Source: Litsea cubeba
Taxonomy: Eukaryota > Streptophyta > Magnoliopsida > Laurales > Lauraceae
Direction of reading: 5' to 3'
Assembly (NCBI GenBank): GCA_012931725.1
Contig: CM022946.1
Location: 132,484,843-132,548,842, forward strand
DNA length: 64,000 nt
Shown: one piece after another, positions 20,968 through 33,026 of the stretch
How the letters are laid out: each line of letters begins with the position of its first letter
Numbering within the stretch: the first letter of the stretch is position 1
The notes under the pieces: model-generated
The model's input: the letters and a program-made list of their open reading frames with translations, nothing else
Database searches by the model: none
What the model was told of the DNA's origin: nothing
Program-made: the position numbers and the translations under genes

Positions 20968-23900
20968 AAACTCTCGTGCCAGATTTCAGTTTTTGGAGGG
21001 GTCGTTTCCCTTTCTAGACCCCCGGCGGGCCTTTTTTGAGCCTAAGTTATGGAAAACCCTATGTTTTCGGTCGTAACTCACTAACCGGGAGTCCTATTTT
21101 CATGCCGTTAGTTCCTACTAGTTACTCTACCCTTGAACAAAGTGCTCGTGCCGATTTCCGATTTTTGTAGGGGCCCTTTCCCATTCCGGACCCCCGGCAG
21201 GTCGATTTGGAGCCTAAGTTTTGTAAAATCTTATGTTTTCACCCGTAACTCTCTAACAGGGAGTCCTATTTGTGAGAGGACAGTTCCTACGAGTCACTCT
21301 GCCCTCGAGCGAAGTGCTCATGCCGGTTTCCGATTATTGGAGGGGTCATTTCCCATTCCAGACCCCCGGCGGGCCATTTTGGAGCCAAAGTGTTGGAGAA
21401 TCATATGTTTTCGGTCGTAACTCTCTAATCGGGAGTCCTATTTGCGTGCTGTCAGTTCCTACGAGTCACTCCACACTCGAGCGAAGTGATCGTGCCGGTT
21501 TCCAATTTATGGAGAGGACGTTTCCCATTTCGGACCCCTGGCGGGCCATGTTGGTGCCTAAGTGTTGGAGAATCATATGATTTCACTCGTAGCTCTCTAA
21601 CTGGGAGTCCTATTTGCGTGCCGTTAGTACCTAGGAGTCACTCTACCCTCGAGCGAAGTGCTCATGCCAGTTTCCGATTATTGGAGGGTCCGTTTCCCGT
21701 TCCGGACCCCCGGCGGGACGTTTTGGAACCGAAATTTGGAGAATCATAGGTTTTCGCTCGTAACTTTCTAACCGGGAGTCTTATTTGCGTACCGTCAGTT
21801 CCTATGAGTCACTCTACCCTAGAGCGAAGTGCTCGTTCCGGTTTTCGATTTATGGAGGGGCCGTTTCATATTTCGGACTCCCGGCGGGCCATTCTGGAGC
21901 TTAAGTGTTAGAGAATCTTAAGTTTTCACTCGTAACTCTCTAACCGGGAGTCCTATTTACAACCTGGAAGTTCCTACGACTCATTCTACCCTCGAGCGAA
22001 GTGCTCGTGCCAGTTTCTGATTTTTGTAGGGGCCGTTTCCCTTTCCGGATCCCTGGCGGGCCATTTTGGAGCCTAAGTGTTGGAGAATCCTATGATTTCG
22101 CTCGTAGCTCTCTAACCGGGAGTACTATTTGCGTGCGGTCAGTACCTAGGAGTCACTCTACCCTCGAGCGAAGTGCTCGTGCCAATTTCCGATTATTGGG
22201 GGGGGGCAGTTTCCCGTTCCGGATACGCGGCGTGCCGTTTTGGAGCCAAAGTGTTGGAGAATCATATGTTTTCGCTCGTAACTCTCTAACTGGGAGTCCT
22301 ATTTGCGTGCCGTTAGTTCATAGGAGTCACTCTACACTCGAGCGGAGTGCTCGTACCAATTTCCTATTTTTTGAGGGGCCATTTCCCGTTTCGGAGCCTC
22401 GGTTGGCCGTTTTGGAGCTTAAGTTATGGAAAATCCTATATTTTCGGTCGTAACTCTCTAATCGGGAGTCTTATTTGCGTACCGTCAGTTCCTACGAGTC
22501 ACTCTACCCTCGAACGAAGTGCTCGTGCCAGTTTTTTATTTATGGAAGGGCCGTTTCACATTCCGGACTCCCGGCGGGCCGTTTTGGAGCCTAAGTGTAG
22601 GAGAATCTTATGTTTTCGCTCGTAACTCTCTAACCGGGAGTCCTATTTGCAACCTGGCAGTTCCTATGAGTCACTCTACCCTCGAGCGAAGTGCTCGTGC
22701 CGGTTTTCGATTTTTGTAGGGGCCGTTTCCCGTTCCGGACCCCGGGCGGGCCGTTTTGGAGCCTAAGTGTTGGAGAATCCTATGATTTCGCTCGTAGCTC
22801 TCTAACCGAGAGTTCTAGTTGCGTGCCGTCAGTATCTAGGAGTCACTCTACCATCGAGCGAAGTGCTCGTGCCGGTTTCCGATTGTTGGAGGGGCCGTTT
22901 CCCGTTCCGGACCCGCAGCAGGCCATTTTGGAGCCAAAGTGTTGGCGAATCATATGTTTTCGCTCGTAACTCTCTAACCAGGAGTCGTATTTGCGTGCCG
23001 TCAGTTCCTTGGAGTCACTCTACCCCCGAGCGAAGTGGTCGTGCTGGTTTCCGATTTTTGGAGGGGGGGTTTCACGTTCCGGACCCCCGACGAACCATTT
23101 TGGTGCCTAAGTGTTGGAGAATCCTATGTTTTCGCTCGTAACTCTCTAACCGGGAGTCCTCTTTGCGAGCCGTCAGTTCCTATGAGTCAGTCTACCCTCG
23201 TGCAAAGTGCTCATGCGGGTTTTCCAAATTTTGGAAGGGCTATTTCCCGTTTCGGACCCCTGGCGGGCCGTTTTGGAGCCTAAGTGTTGGAGAATCTTAT
23301 GTTTTCGCTCGTAACTCTCTAACCGGGAGTCCTATTTGCGAGCTGGCAGTTCCTATGAGTCACTCTACCCTCGAGCGAAGTGCTCGTGCCAGTTTTCGAT
23401 TTTTGTAGGCGCCGTTTCCCATTCCGGACCCCCGCGGGTCGTTTTGCAGCCTAAGTATTGGAAAATCCTAAGTTTTCGCCCGTAAGTCTCTAACTGGGAG
23501 TCCTATTTGAGTGCCACCAGTTCCTACGAGTCACTCTACCCTCGTACAAAGTACTCGTGCCAGATTTCGAATTTTGGAGGGGTCATTTTCCATTCCAGAC
23601 CCCCGGCGGGCCTTTTTGGAGCCTAAGTTCTGGAAAATCCTATGTTTTCGGTCGTAACTCTCTCACCAGGAGTCCTATTTGTGTGGCGTCAGTTCCTACG
23701 AGTGACTCTACCCTCTAGAGAAGTACCCATAGCAGTTTTCAACTTTTTGTAGGGGCCGTTTCCCGTTCCGGACGCCCGTCGGGCCGTTTTGGAGCCTAAG
23801 TGTTGGAAAATCCTATGTTTTTGCTTGTAACTCTCTAACAGAGAGTCCAATTTGCGAGCCGTTAGTTCTTACGAGTCGCGCTACTCTCGAGTGAATTGTT

Positions 23901-25779
23901 CGTGCCGGTTTTCGATTTTTGTTGGGTCCATTTACATGTTCCGGACCCCCGGCGGGCCGTTTTGGAGCTTAATTGTTGGAGAATCCTGTGTTTTCGCTCG
24001 TAACTCTCTAACCGGGAGTCCTCTTTACGAGCCGTCGGTTCCTACGAGTTACTCTACCCTCGATCAAAAGTTCTCGTGCCGGTTTCCAATTTACGGAGGG
24101 TCCGTTTCCCGTTCTAGACCCCCGGCGGGCCATTTTGGAGCCTAGGTGTTAGAGAATCCTATCTTTTCGCTTGTAACTCTCTAACCGGGAGTACTATTTG
24201 CGAGCCGTCAGTTCCTAAGAGTCACTCTACCCTCGAACAAAGTGCTCGTGCCGGTTTTCGATTAATGGAGGGTCCGTTTCCTCCTCCGGACCCCCGGCGG
24301 GCCGTTCTGCAGCATAAGTGTTGGAGAATCCTGTGTTTTCGCTCGTAACTCTCTAACCGGGAGTCCTATTTGCGTGCCGTCAGTTCCAACATGTGACACT
24401 ACCCTCAAGGGAAGTACCCATGCCGGTTTTCGAGTTTTGGAGGGGCCGTTTCACGTTCCGGACCCCCGGCGGGCAGTTTTGGAGCCTAAGTTCTGCAGAA
24501 TCCTATGTTTTCGCTCGTAACTCTCTAACCGGGAGTCCTATTTGCGTGCCGTCAGTTCCTACAAGTCACTCTACCCTCGAGCGAAGTACCCATACCGGTT
24601 TCCAATTTATGGAGGGACCGTTTCACTTTCCGGACCCCCGGCGGGCCATTTTGGAGCCTTAGTGTTGGAGAATCATAAGTTTTCGCCCGTAACTCTCTAA
24701 CCTGGAGTCCTATTTGCGTGTCGTCAGTTCCTACGAGTCACTCTACCCTCGACCGAAGCGCTCGTGCTAGTTTCAAATTTATGGAGGCGCTGTTTCACAT
24801 TCCGGACCCCCGCCGGGCCATTTTGGAGCCTAAGTGTTGGAAAATCTTATGTTTTCGCTCGTAACTATATAACCGGGAGTCCTATTTGCAACCTGGCAGT
24901 TCCTACGAGTCACTCAACCCTCGAGCAAATTCCTATTGCCATTTTCCGATTTTTGTAGAGTCTCGTTCCCATTCCGGACCCCTGGCGGGCCATTTTAAAG
25001 CCTAAGTGTTGGAAAATCCTATGATTTCGCTCATAGCTCTCTAACCGGGAGTCCTAGTTGCGTGCCGTCTGTATCTAGGAGTCACTCTACCCTCGAGCGA
25101 AGTGCTCGTGCTGGTTTTCGATTATTGGAGGGGCCGTTTCCCATTCCGAACCCGCTGTGGGCCGTTTTGGAGCAAAAGTGTTGGAGAATCATATGCTCTC
25201 GCTCGTAACTCTCTACCCCTGAGTGAAGTGGTCATGCCGGTTTCCGTTTTTTAGAGGGGCGGTTTCACGTTCCGGACTCCCGGCGAACCATTTTGGAGCC
25301 TAAGTGTTCGAGAATCTTATGTTTTCGCTAGTAACTCTCTAACCGGGAGTCCTATTTGCGAGCTGGCAATTCCTATGAGTCACTCTACCCTCGAGCGAAG
25401 TACTGGTGCTGGTTTTTAATTTTTGTGAGGGCCGTTTCCCGTTCCGAACCCCCGGCGGGCCATTTTGTAGCCCAAGTGTTGGAGAATCCTATGATTTCGC
25501 TCGTAACTCTCTAACCGGGAGTCCTATTCGTGTGCCGTCAGTTCCTTGGAGTCACTCTACTCTCGAGCGAAGCGCTCGTACTGGTTTTCGATTTTTTGAG
25601 GGGCCGTTTCCCGTTCCGGACCCCCGCGGGCCATTTTGGAGCCTAAGTTTTGGAAAATCCTATGTTTTCGATCGTAAATCTCTAACCGATAGTCTTGTTT
25701 GCGTGCCGTCAGTTCTTACGAGTCACTCTACCCCGAGCGAAGTGCTCGTGCCGGTTTCTGATTTTTGGAGGGGCTGTTT
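20968..25779 (+). repeat. 172-bp satellite array, forward block (~28 monomers)
   Basis: Continuation of the array interrupted by E1; it starts with the second AAACT copy (20968-20972). Monomers repeat every 172 bp with the same landmarks, very regularly between 22347 and 23035. From ~21480 to ~22600 the order of monomer types follows the ~1.72-kb higher-order unit of the first block, but more diverged. Near 25200-25215 one monomer is shortened (CTCTCTACCCCTGAGTG joins two monomers). The block ends with TGTTT (25775-25779), the left target duplication of E4. Confidence 0.96.
25775..25779. repeat. Target-site duplication of E4, left copy (TGTTT)
   Basis: TGTTT flanks E4 on both sides (25775-25779 and 34848-34852). 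Joining the flanks restores a normal satellite monomer. Confidence 0.95.
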
Positions 25780-26294
25780 TGTTGGAAATAGGGTGGGCCT
25801 CTAGGATAGGTTTCAAAACTTTTGACCCACTTGACGCAGGGATCAACTATCCAGAAGGCAATAAAACCCAGTCCAAGATCTATGTCCTCAATCTCGGCCA
25901 TCATGATCAGTAAATACAATCTATCTAGAAGATAGAAACAGCAACATATAAGCTACAAATAAATCTACAACATGCAAGGAAGTAGATTATACCTTTGGAG
26001 CTCGGTTGTGCTCTAATGGAGGAGTTGCGTCTTTCTTTGATGATGAAACGCTTTCACTAATCAAATAGGGATCTCCAAGACCTCTTGATCTTCCACGCTA
26101 TGACCCGTATTAGATTCTCGTTTTTCTCAAGAAGATGGTGGGATCTCCAAGAGAAAACTACTAGGAACTCTAGGGAGGAACTAGAAAGAGAACTAGAAGA
26201 GGGAGAGGAGAAAGAACATGTGCAACTATTGCACAAAAGAAACTTGGGCGTGAATCCCAATGCTTGGAGCAAGCATGGACGTCCAGGGCCTCCT

Positions 26295-26304
26295 CTATTT
26301 ATAG
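26295..26304 (-). promoter_or_regulatory. E4 LTR TATA box (left copy)
   Basis: CTATTTATAG gives TATAAATAG on the minus strand. The same box is at 33542-33551 in the 5' LTR, where it would drive element transcription. Confidence 0.6.
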
Positions 26305-26337
26305 CTTTTGCAATTAAGCCACCTCCTCTTTCTAATT

Positions 26338-26575
26338 GAAATAGAAGTCTCACTTCTCTAACAATTAGTAACTCTCTTCTATTACTAGTTAAGATAGAAG
26401 TCTTACTTCCACAATAATTAGTAACTTACCATATCATAATTAGAAATCTCACTTCAAATATGATTAGTAACTTTCCAATTCCTTTCTAATTAAAATAGAA
26501 GTCTCACTTCTACTAAAATTAGTAAGTCTACTATTACCACTATTAGAAGTCTCACTTCAAATAGAAATAGTAACT
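26338..26575. repeat. Degenerate ~50-60-bp repeats inside E4 LTR
   Basis: About five imperfect copies of a unit containing ATAGAAGTCTCACTTC followed by AATTAGTAACTTTCC or close variants. The same block recurs at about 33585-33822 in the other LTR. It lies just upstream of the minus-strand TATA box, where LTR enhancer repeats are often found. Confidence 0.7.
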
Positions 26576-27600
26576 TTCCTTTTAGAGTTCAACTAGAATT
26601 AGATACTTTCTAATAATTGGGCTAGCGTGGGGACCACTAGGGATTCCTTAGAAAGCTGGCTCCAACTGGGACTCGCGACCCCACATCTCATGTGTAATCC
26701 GGGCCCACAGTTAATTGCAAATAACTCCACTATATAAATGCAATTGAACTCCAGTCTTAGGAATATTACATAGAAGACCCTAAACTTCCACATTACCACA
26801 AGTAGACCCCTCTATCAATATCCATGGATCAATTGGACCTATCTTCCAAAATAGATCCATATCTTATTATCCTTGAGCCCCAATTAATTATAATGATCAA
26901 TATGTACCTTTCCAATTAACTCTTAATCGGAATGGGTGCGCACTTACCAATGATAAATCCATTAATTGGCACAAGGGGATATTAGAGATAGATTCCATCT
27001 TGACCATTGAATGTTCCCACAGCTCTACTATCATGTACCCAAATCACCGAGGTGTTGACCTACAGTTGGCCTCACTCATTGGTGACTCAAAGCAAATGAA
27101 TAGATAGAAACTTGAGTTCATTAATGTCTCAGGATTGAGAGCCTATTGCTAGGGAATTATGAGAGCAGACCTTAATATAAAGACAGTGTTTATAAGGTGC
27201 TTCTCATGGTCCTTCAATACATCCAATGGACCAGCACTATGATCCAGAATCTTCCATTCTGATGATCGAGACAAATCACACTATCTCATAGTGATCAAAG
27301 TGTTGCAACCTTGTCAGTATGAGATGTCCAGTCTCATCACTGGTTGTGAATATATTTTAAGTATAAGATTTGTCATACATGTCTCCCGTATATGGATCTC
27401 ATCCATACACATGTATTACATCTAATATACTTGTGGACCCTGGTTCATCTCATGAACCATCATGTCATTCGTATTGGTTATGTGCATATATATAATAAAT
27501 CACCATTCATCTCATGAAAGGAAAACATGAATATACTGATAAATAAAGAAATTAATCAATTTATTATATCATATACTGGATTGAGTCCATAAAACTAACA

Positions 27601-27617
27601 ATCTCCCACTTGGGCTC
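27601..27617 (-). other. E4 polypurine tract
   Basis: ATCTCCCACTTGGGCTC directly follows the left LTR. On the minus strand this is a purine tract ending AAGTGGGAGAT next to the LTR, which primes plus-strand DNA synthesis. Confidence 0.85.
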
Positions 27618-27659
27618 AATGCCAGTTAGAGTTGCATCTTATGCACATCCTGTCTATTT

Positions 27660-30588
27660 ATAGCTCAAAGACATTGGTAGTCAAACGCTTAGTAAATGGA
27701 TCTACTAGATTATCTGCAGAGGCTATCTTGGTGATCGTACATCACCTCTCTGCACAATCTATCTGACCATGTATAACTTCCTCTGTACATGCTTTTTGGC
27801 TCTTGGGTTATTTGGACTTAGTGACTACCTGCTGTCATCACAGTAAACTGTGATCGGCTGTCCTGCCAAAAATAACACTCCAAGTTCCATAAGGAATCTT
27901 TTGAGTCAATCTGCTTCCATAATTGCTTCTCAAGTAATTACAGCATAAACACATACCCAGAAATTGATTTCCTGGAATCCTGATCTGACTAGAAGTCAGT
28001 ATCTATGTAACCAACTGGTAATCAACTCATCACTGCTATGACTCAACATGTGATCTCTAGTCCTTCTCAAGTATTCGAGAACACATCCTACAACAGTCAA
28101 TGATAAAGACCTGGGCTAGACTGATATCTGCTGACTAGGCATACTGCGTGACAGATATCCGGTCTAGTACAAAGCATAGCTTACCGTACCAGAACCTTAT
28201 CTATGTACACATTATTGGGATAAGCCTATCATCCTATTTTTCCAGTCTCAATGGAAATTGATTCCTAGGATGTACCTGGCTTTTCCAAAGTCCTTTATTA
28301 TCAAAAGTCTTAGCCAACCAAAACTTTTACTGTTGACGATATCCCTATATCACTCCATAGGAGAAGGATGTCGTCGACATATAATATCAGAAAAAAAAAC
28401 TACCCTGCGTTCTTGACTTTTCATTTACACATGACTTATCCGGATTCTGATAAAAATCAAGTGACTTGATTTCCTTAGTCAATACGGATGTTCCTGTTTC
28501 GGGATATCTGCATGAATCCAGAAATGGACTTATGCAGCCTGCAAACTCTTCGCACTTGGTTATTAGCTATAGAACCATCTGGTTACATCATATAGATGGT
28601 TTCCTCAAGATTCCCGTCGTGAGACGCTGTCTTGATATCCATTTGCCAAATCTCGTCACCGAGATGAACCGCAATGGATAAGAGTATCCGGATGGAACTC
28701 TTCCATCTGGCTCTCATTTTCTTTTGTAGACTCACTTGCACCCAATAGGTTTGCTATTGGCAGGCAAGCCCACAAGTATCCAGACCTGATTAGAGTACAA
28801 AGACTCCACCTCAGCTTTCATAGCATCTAACCAACGTCCCAAAACTATGTCATTAACTTCTTTATCATAGTTATAGGGATCTTGTTCCGGTTACACCGGG
28901 ATTGCCTTTTTAAGACTTTCCCTAGACCGAGAACTTGTCAAGGGTCCTGACAATACTCCCACTACGACAAGGCACTGGTGTAACTACTGGGTCAAATATG
29001 GGCGGATTTTCTTAAAGTTTGGTTATTCTTGGATTTGGAATTGTTCTTTCTTGAATTTCTTCCAAGATAACCATTTTTAAAGATTTCCAGTTAATCTTAT
29101 AATCTCCCTCCAGAAAATCGCATTGGTGCTGCGAAGCACTTTTTGCTCTCTGGGATTATAGAGCAACCAACCTTTAGTTCCTTTTGGGATAGAATATAAA
29201 CATATATACTTCTGACTTCGATTCCAACTAATCCGTCTTATCCTTCAGCACGTGCGCCAGACAACCCTGAAAACTTTGTAGACTAGGCTTTCGCCCTGTC
29301 CATAACTCCCTGGAAGTCTCAAGTATAGACTTAGATGGAATGAGGTTTAGTATATATATTTCAGTTTCCATATCCCAAAATATAGGTAATCCGTAGAAAT
29401 TCAATCATAGATTTGATCATAGCTAAAAGAGTCTTGTTCCTTCTTTCTGCTACTCCATTTTGTTGAGGCAAACCAGGAGCAGACTACTGGGATCAAATCC
29501 CAAAATCTGATAAGTATCCCATAAAATTAGTGGAGAGATATTCGCCTTATCGATCTTATCGAAGAGTATTTATACTTTTACCTAATTGCTTTTCCGCTTC
29601 CGCTCGAAAACTCTTTGAACTATTCAAAAAATCTCGAACTCACGGTGCATAAGGTATATGTATTCATATCTCGAGTAATCATCAGTGAAAGTGATGAAAT
29701 ACCCATATCAATCTCTCGTTCTAATATTATGGGTCCATACACATCAGTAAACACTAACTCCAATAAATCTTTGGCCCTACTGCCCTTAGTTGACTAAGGG
29801 TTTATTGGTCATTTTGCCTTCCAGACAGGATTTGCAGACAGGCATTGATTCTACCACCAATGAAGGCAAGATACCATCTTTCACTAGCCTGTCAATCCTG
29901 TTTAGGTTTATATGACCTAGCCTCTTAGGTGCCAAAGTTTGTTGGATTAGATGAAGGTGACTACCTCTTTAATGATGGTCTATTATTAGCATCAGCGTCA
30001 TCTATCTCATACATTGTGGGAGTTAACAAATAAAAGCGATTGATTACCTTGTCAGAATATATAAGAGTACCGCTCCTCTTTAAGACGATTTAATTACCAA
30101 AAGTAACTGAATAACTCTTATTCATCATACTAGAAATTAAAATCCCATCTTAAAATGGTACATGTAATGTATCTGACAAAATCAACTTAATATCTGAAAA
30201 TAACTAAGTTCCTACTCCTACTGACACTGCTTCTGCCTTGGCTTCCGATCCCAGGTTAATACTGATTTCCCCGTTATTAATCCTCCTGGTTACCTGTAAC
30301 TCCTACAACATATTACTGATGTAATTAGTTGCACCGAAGTCTACAAACCAAGATTCTGAAGTACTAGTCACAAAAACTAACTTCAGAAACAAGTGACTCA
30401 ATCATACCTGAGGTCTTTTCCTTTGACAGAAATCGTGGACAATTCCTCCTCCAATGTCCTGTCATACCACAGTGGAAACACTTTCCTTTTGCTCCCGTAC
30501 CCTTGACCTTGGCCATACCACTAGTGGAACCATACTCCACCTTAGGACCTTTGATGACTGATTTCTTCTTGCTATCCCGGTCTTTGCC
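27660..30588 (-). pseudogene. E4 pol remnants (integrase, reverse transcriptase, RNase H tail)
   Basis: No long open frame survives, but copia pol motifs appear in the right order on the minus strand. These are: CCHC knuckle CFHCGMTGHWRRNC (30439-30480); integrase zinc region LGHINLNRIDRLVKDG with CKSCLEGKM (~29815-29945); FTDVYGPI (~29720-29760); PQQNGVAERRNKT with the catalytic Glu (~29410-29480); reverse transcriptase EIWQMDIKTAS (~28600-28690); YVDD (28370-28381); and a terminal DPFTKRLTTNVFEL before a stop (~27670). Stops and frame changes occur between nearly all of them. The region is somewhat short for a copia pol, so deletions are likely. Not functional. Confidence 0.85.
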
Positions 30589-31266
30589 TTACGGTTTAGA
30601 CTTAGCAAATGACTTTTCTGTCATGAGGGCAGTTGGTCTTTTCTTCATGATTTCCTCAAACACTACCAGCTGGCGTGACAGCTCAGCTATGGTCATTTCC
30701 AATTTACTATAATTGATCTCGAAATGTTTGAATGAGTCTGGTAGTGATTGAATGATCATGTCGATCTGCGTTTCTGTATCAAACGTAGTCCCCAGTACAT
30801 CTAACTCATTCAATGCTAACTTCATTTGTAACAAATGTTTTTGTACTGGGGTTCCCTCAGCCATCTTTGTCTCCATCAGCACTTTTATAGCAGCCTGCCT
30901 AGCAGGCCTAACCTGGTTTGCAAACATCTCCTTTAAGTTCGATATAATATCGTATGCTGACTTATAGGATTGATGTTGTTCTTGCAAAACAGTAGACATG
31001 GATGCCTGAATAAAACATCTTGCCATCTCATTATTTTTGGTCCACTTGGTGTAAAAGTTTTTCACAATCTGTGGTGCATCAGGCTCAGGCTCAGGAAGGG
31101 GGGGTATTAGAAGGACATATTTGGAACTTGAAGATGTCAAGATAATATCCAGGTTCCTTTTCCAGTCTACATAGTTGGATCCCATCAACTTGTTCTGGTT
31201 GAGGATGGTCTCAAGTGGATTGAAAGTATTCGAATTCATGCTGTATAAATTAAAGCACATAACCAT
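30589..31266 (-). pseudogene. E4 gag (copia type), truncated by a stop before the zinc knuckle
   Basis: Capsid-like protein of up to 225 codons. The core contains GSNYVDWKRNLDIILTSS and ends near KKRPTALMTEKSFAKSKP. This matches the UBN2-type gag of copia elements, which binds element RNA and forms particles. ATG codons at 31266 and 31239 are both possible starts; the second (MNSNTFNPLE) looks like the usual copia start. A TAA at 30589-30591 ends the frame. The same frame resumes beyond it with lysine-rich sequence and the CCHC knuckle at 30439-30480, so the stop is a mutation within a longer gag-pol. No relation to E1-E3 gag beyond family level. Confidence 0.85.
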
Positions 31267-33012
31267 ACATTCAATGAAAGAATATAAATGACATTAGGGT
31301 TTAGTATTCTACCAAATTCATATGGGAATCCTCATAAGCACTGAATTCAGAATACATCGGAATCCCAATCCCTTAGGACATGCCTCCTAGGGGAGTGCGA
31401 ATGTCCTTGGATTGGTGCGGATCAAAGTTCGTCAAAATTAGAATTAAGACTAACTATCCATGATCCCCATCATTCATTATCATCTAGGTATCTCATACCA
31501 TATAATGTATGACTCCCGATTTGCTTTGGTTTCTAAAATATATGAGGCAAATCCTAGGGGATACTACATCATTATTTTAGTTAAGTGTGACCCACCAACT
31601 AGCATTGCATGACAACCGTTGTGAGCAGCTCCTCCTAGGGGAGTAAGCCCCCACCCCGTCTCACCAACACTATCCATAGGAGATCCATATCTAGTAACCA
31701 GACAAGCAAAAGCCCTCCGAAGGAACGGCCACACTCTTGGTGGCGCGAGGCCAATACTTTCCTTACAATGGACCTATGGTGGAAAACCATGGGGATTTAT
31801 CAATTTAAATGCCCCGCTCCCACTTAATATTTTAGAATTGAGGATTTCCTTTTAAGGTATTAGGGCCCACATATATGAATATATGAATCATCAAATCATC
31901 TCATGATATGATAAAAGATTGGTTCCAAGTCAAGTTATTTTAAGGAAAGTCCAGTTTCATAAATTAGTGTTACCAATGTGTCCATCTCATGGGACATCAA
32001 CACTAATTAGAACTCTTTCCAAAAATTAATTTGATTTGACTAATATTAGTAACTTGCTATGTTTGGATCAGATTTGGAAACATTCTAAATAAAGCATTCA
32101 ACTATAAATAGAAAACGCTAAAATTAGAAACTAGTCCTCTCCTCCACATGGCCCAAGCGGAATAGACTTCTTGGACTTCTAGACTTTCCAAAAATTTGGA
32201 ATTTCTCAAATTCTTTGGGAAGCTCCAAAACACCTTTGGTAATATTCAAACTCTTTGATTAGGAGTCCAACTTCACTTTCCTTCTTCGTCTCATACATCG
32301 CCATAATTTACAAATTTAGAAAATTACATAAATTCCTATGTCTCTACGATGAGACTTACATGATAATCTATTAATGGAAATAAAAGGCTCATAGGGAATT
32401 TCACCATGCCTTGCCCTGAACCGGGAAAACAAGGAAACCATGATGCCCTTTACAACTTGCCAATAATAAACATTCAACCATAAAAGAAAGTAAAAGACTT
32501 GTGGGCCATATGGAGAGAACATGATAACCTGCATGTTAGTATCTCATACTAGCAAAGCAACTCACAAAGCCGGGTTACCAAACAATAATGGAAAGACAGG
32601 ATGCCAAATATTGCCACTACTATGATTCATGCCCCCTACGCAGAGGGGGTCCGGGGGTGTCCCATATGTCAGTCTGTTCGGTCGACCTACTTGAAGGTTC
32701 GGTCGACCGGCCTCAGTGTCTTCGGTCGACCTACCAGAGGGCTCGGTCGACCTGCCTGACGGAAATCTACAAGTTGGGTTTTTCTATTTCGTGTCCAACC
32801 ATCTCCAAAACTCTTTTAAAGATTCCCAATGGCTTCCTACCATCATTCCATCATTGTTATACCCTTTTGTGACTATCCAAACATGGACTTACTAATTATC
32901 CAAGCAAAACCATCAAAACTGATCCATATATAGCCCTTGATCTATCCTCTTCGCATCTCATGTAAAGATTAGATCAAGCTTACTGATCTAACATGATAAG
33001 AGATGAGGTAAG
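31267..33012 (-). other. E4 untranslated leader with GTCGAC motif cluster
   Basis: About 1.75 kb between the primer-binding site and gag without a credible gene. At 32677-32755 there is a cluster of four GGTCGACC motifs, one of them the full palindrome CGGTCGACCG. It includes a 19-base stretch (32713-32731) identical to part of the E1 LTR palindrome cluster (13803-13821). The rest is ordinary AT-rich sequence. Confidence 0.7.
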
Positions 33013-33024
33013 GCTCTGATACCA
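33013..33024 (-). other. E4 primer-binding site (initiator tRNA-Met)
   Basis: GCTCTGATACCA is the reverse complement of TGGTATCAGAGC. It lies two bases from the right LTR, fixing E4 orientation as minus. Confidence 0.95.
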
Positions 33025-33026
33025 AT

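Larger units (their letters stand above)
25780..27600 (-). repeat. E4 3' LTR (left, 1821 bp)
   Basis: In plus orientation reads TGTTGGAAATAGGGTGGG...CATAAAACTAACA. The minus-strand TATA box lies at 26295-26304. A degenerate internal repeat is at 26338-26575. Open frames here (for example 26057-26353) recur identically in the other LTR and are not genes. Confidence 0.95.

Noticed and set aside
26057..26353. 84-98-codon frames in E4 LTR
   Set aside because: Duplicated in the other LTR (33304-33600) because the LTR is duplicated. No domain and no coding signature.
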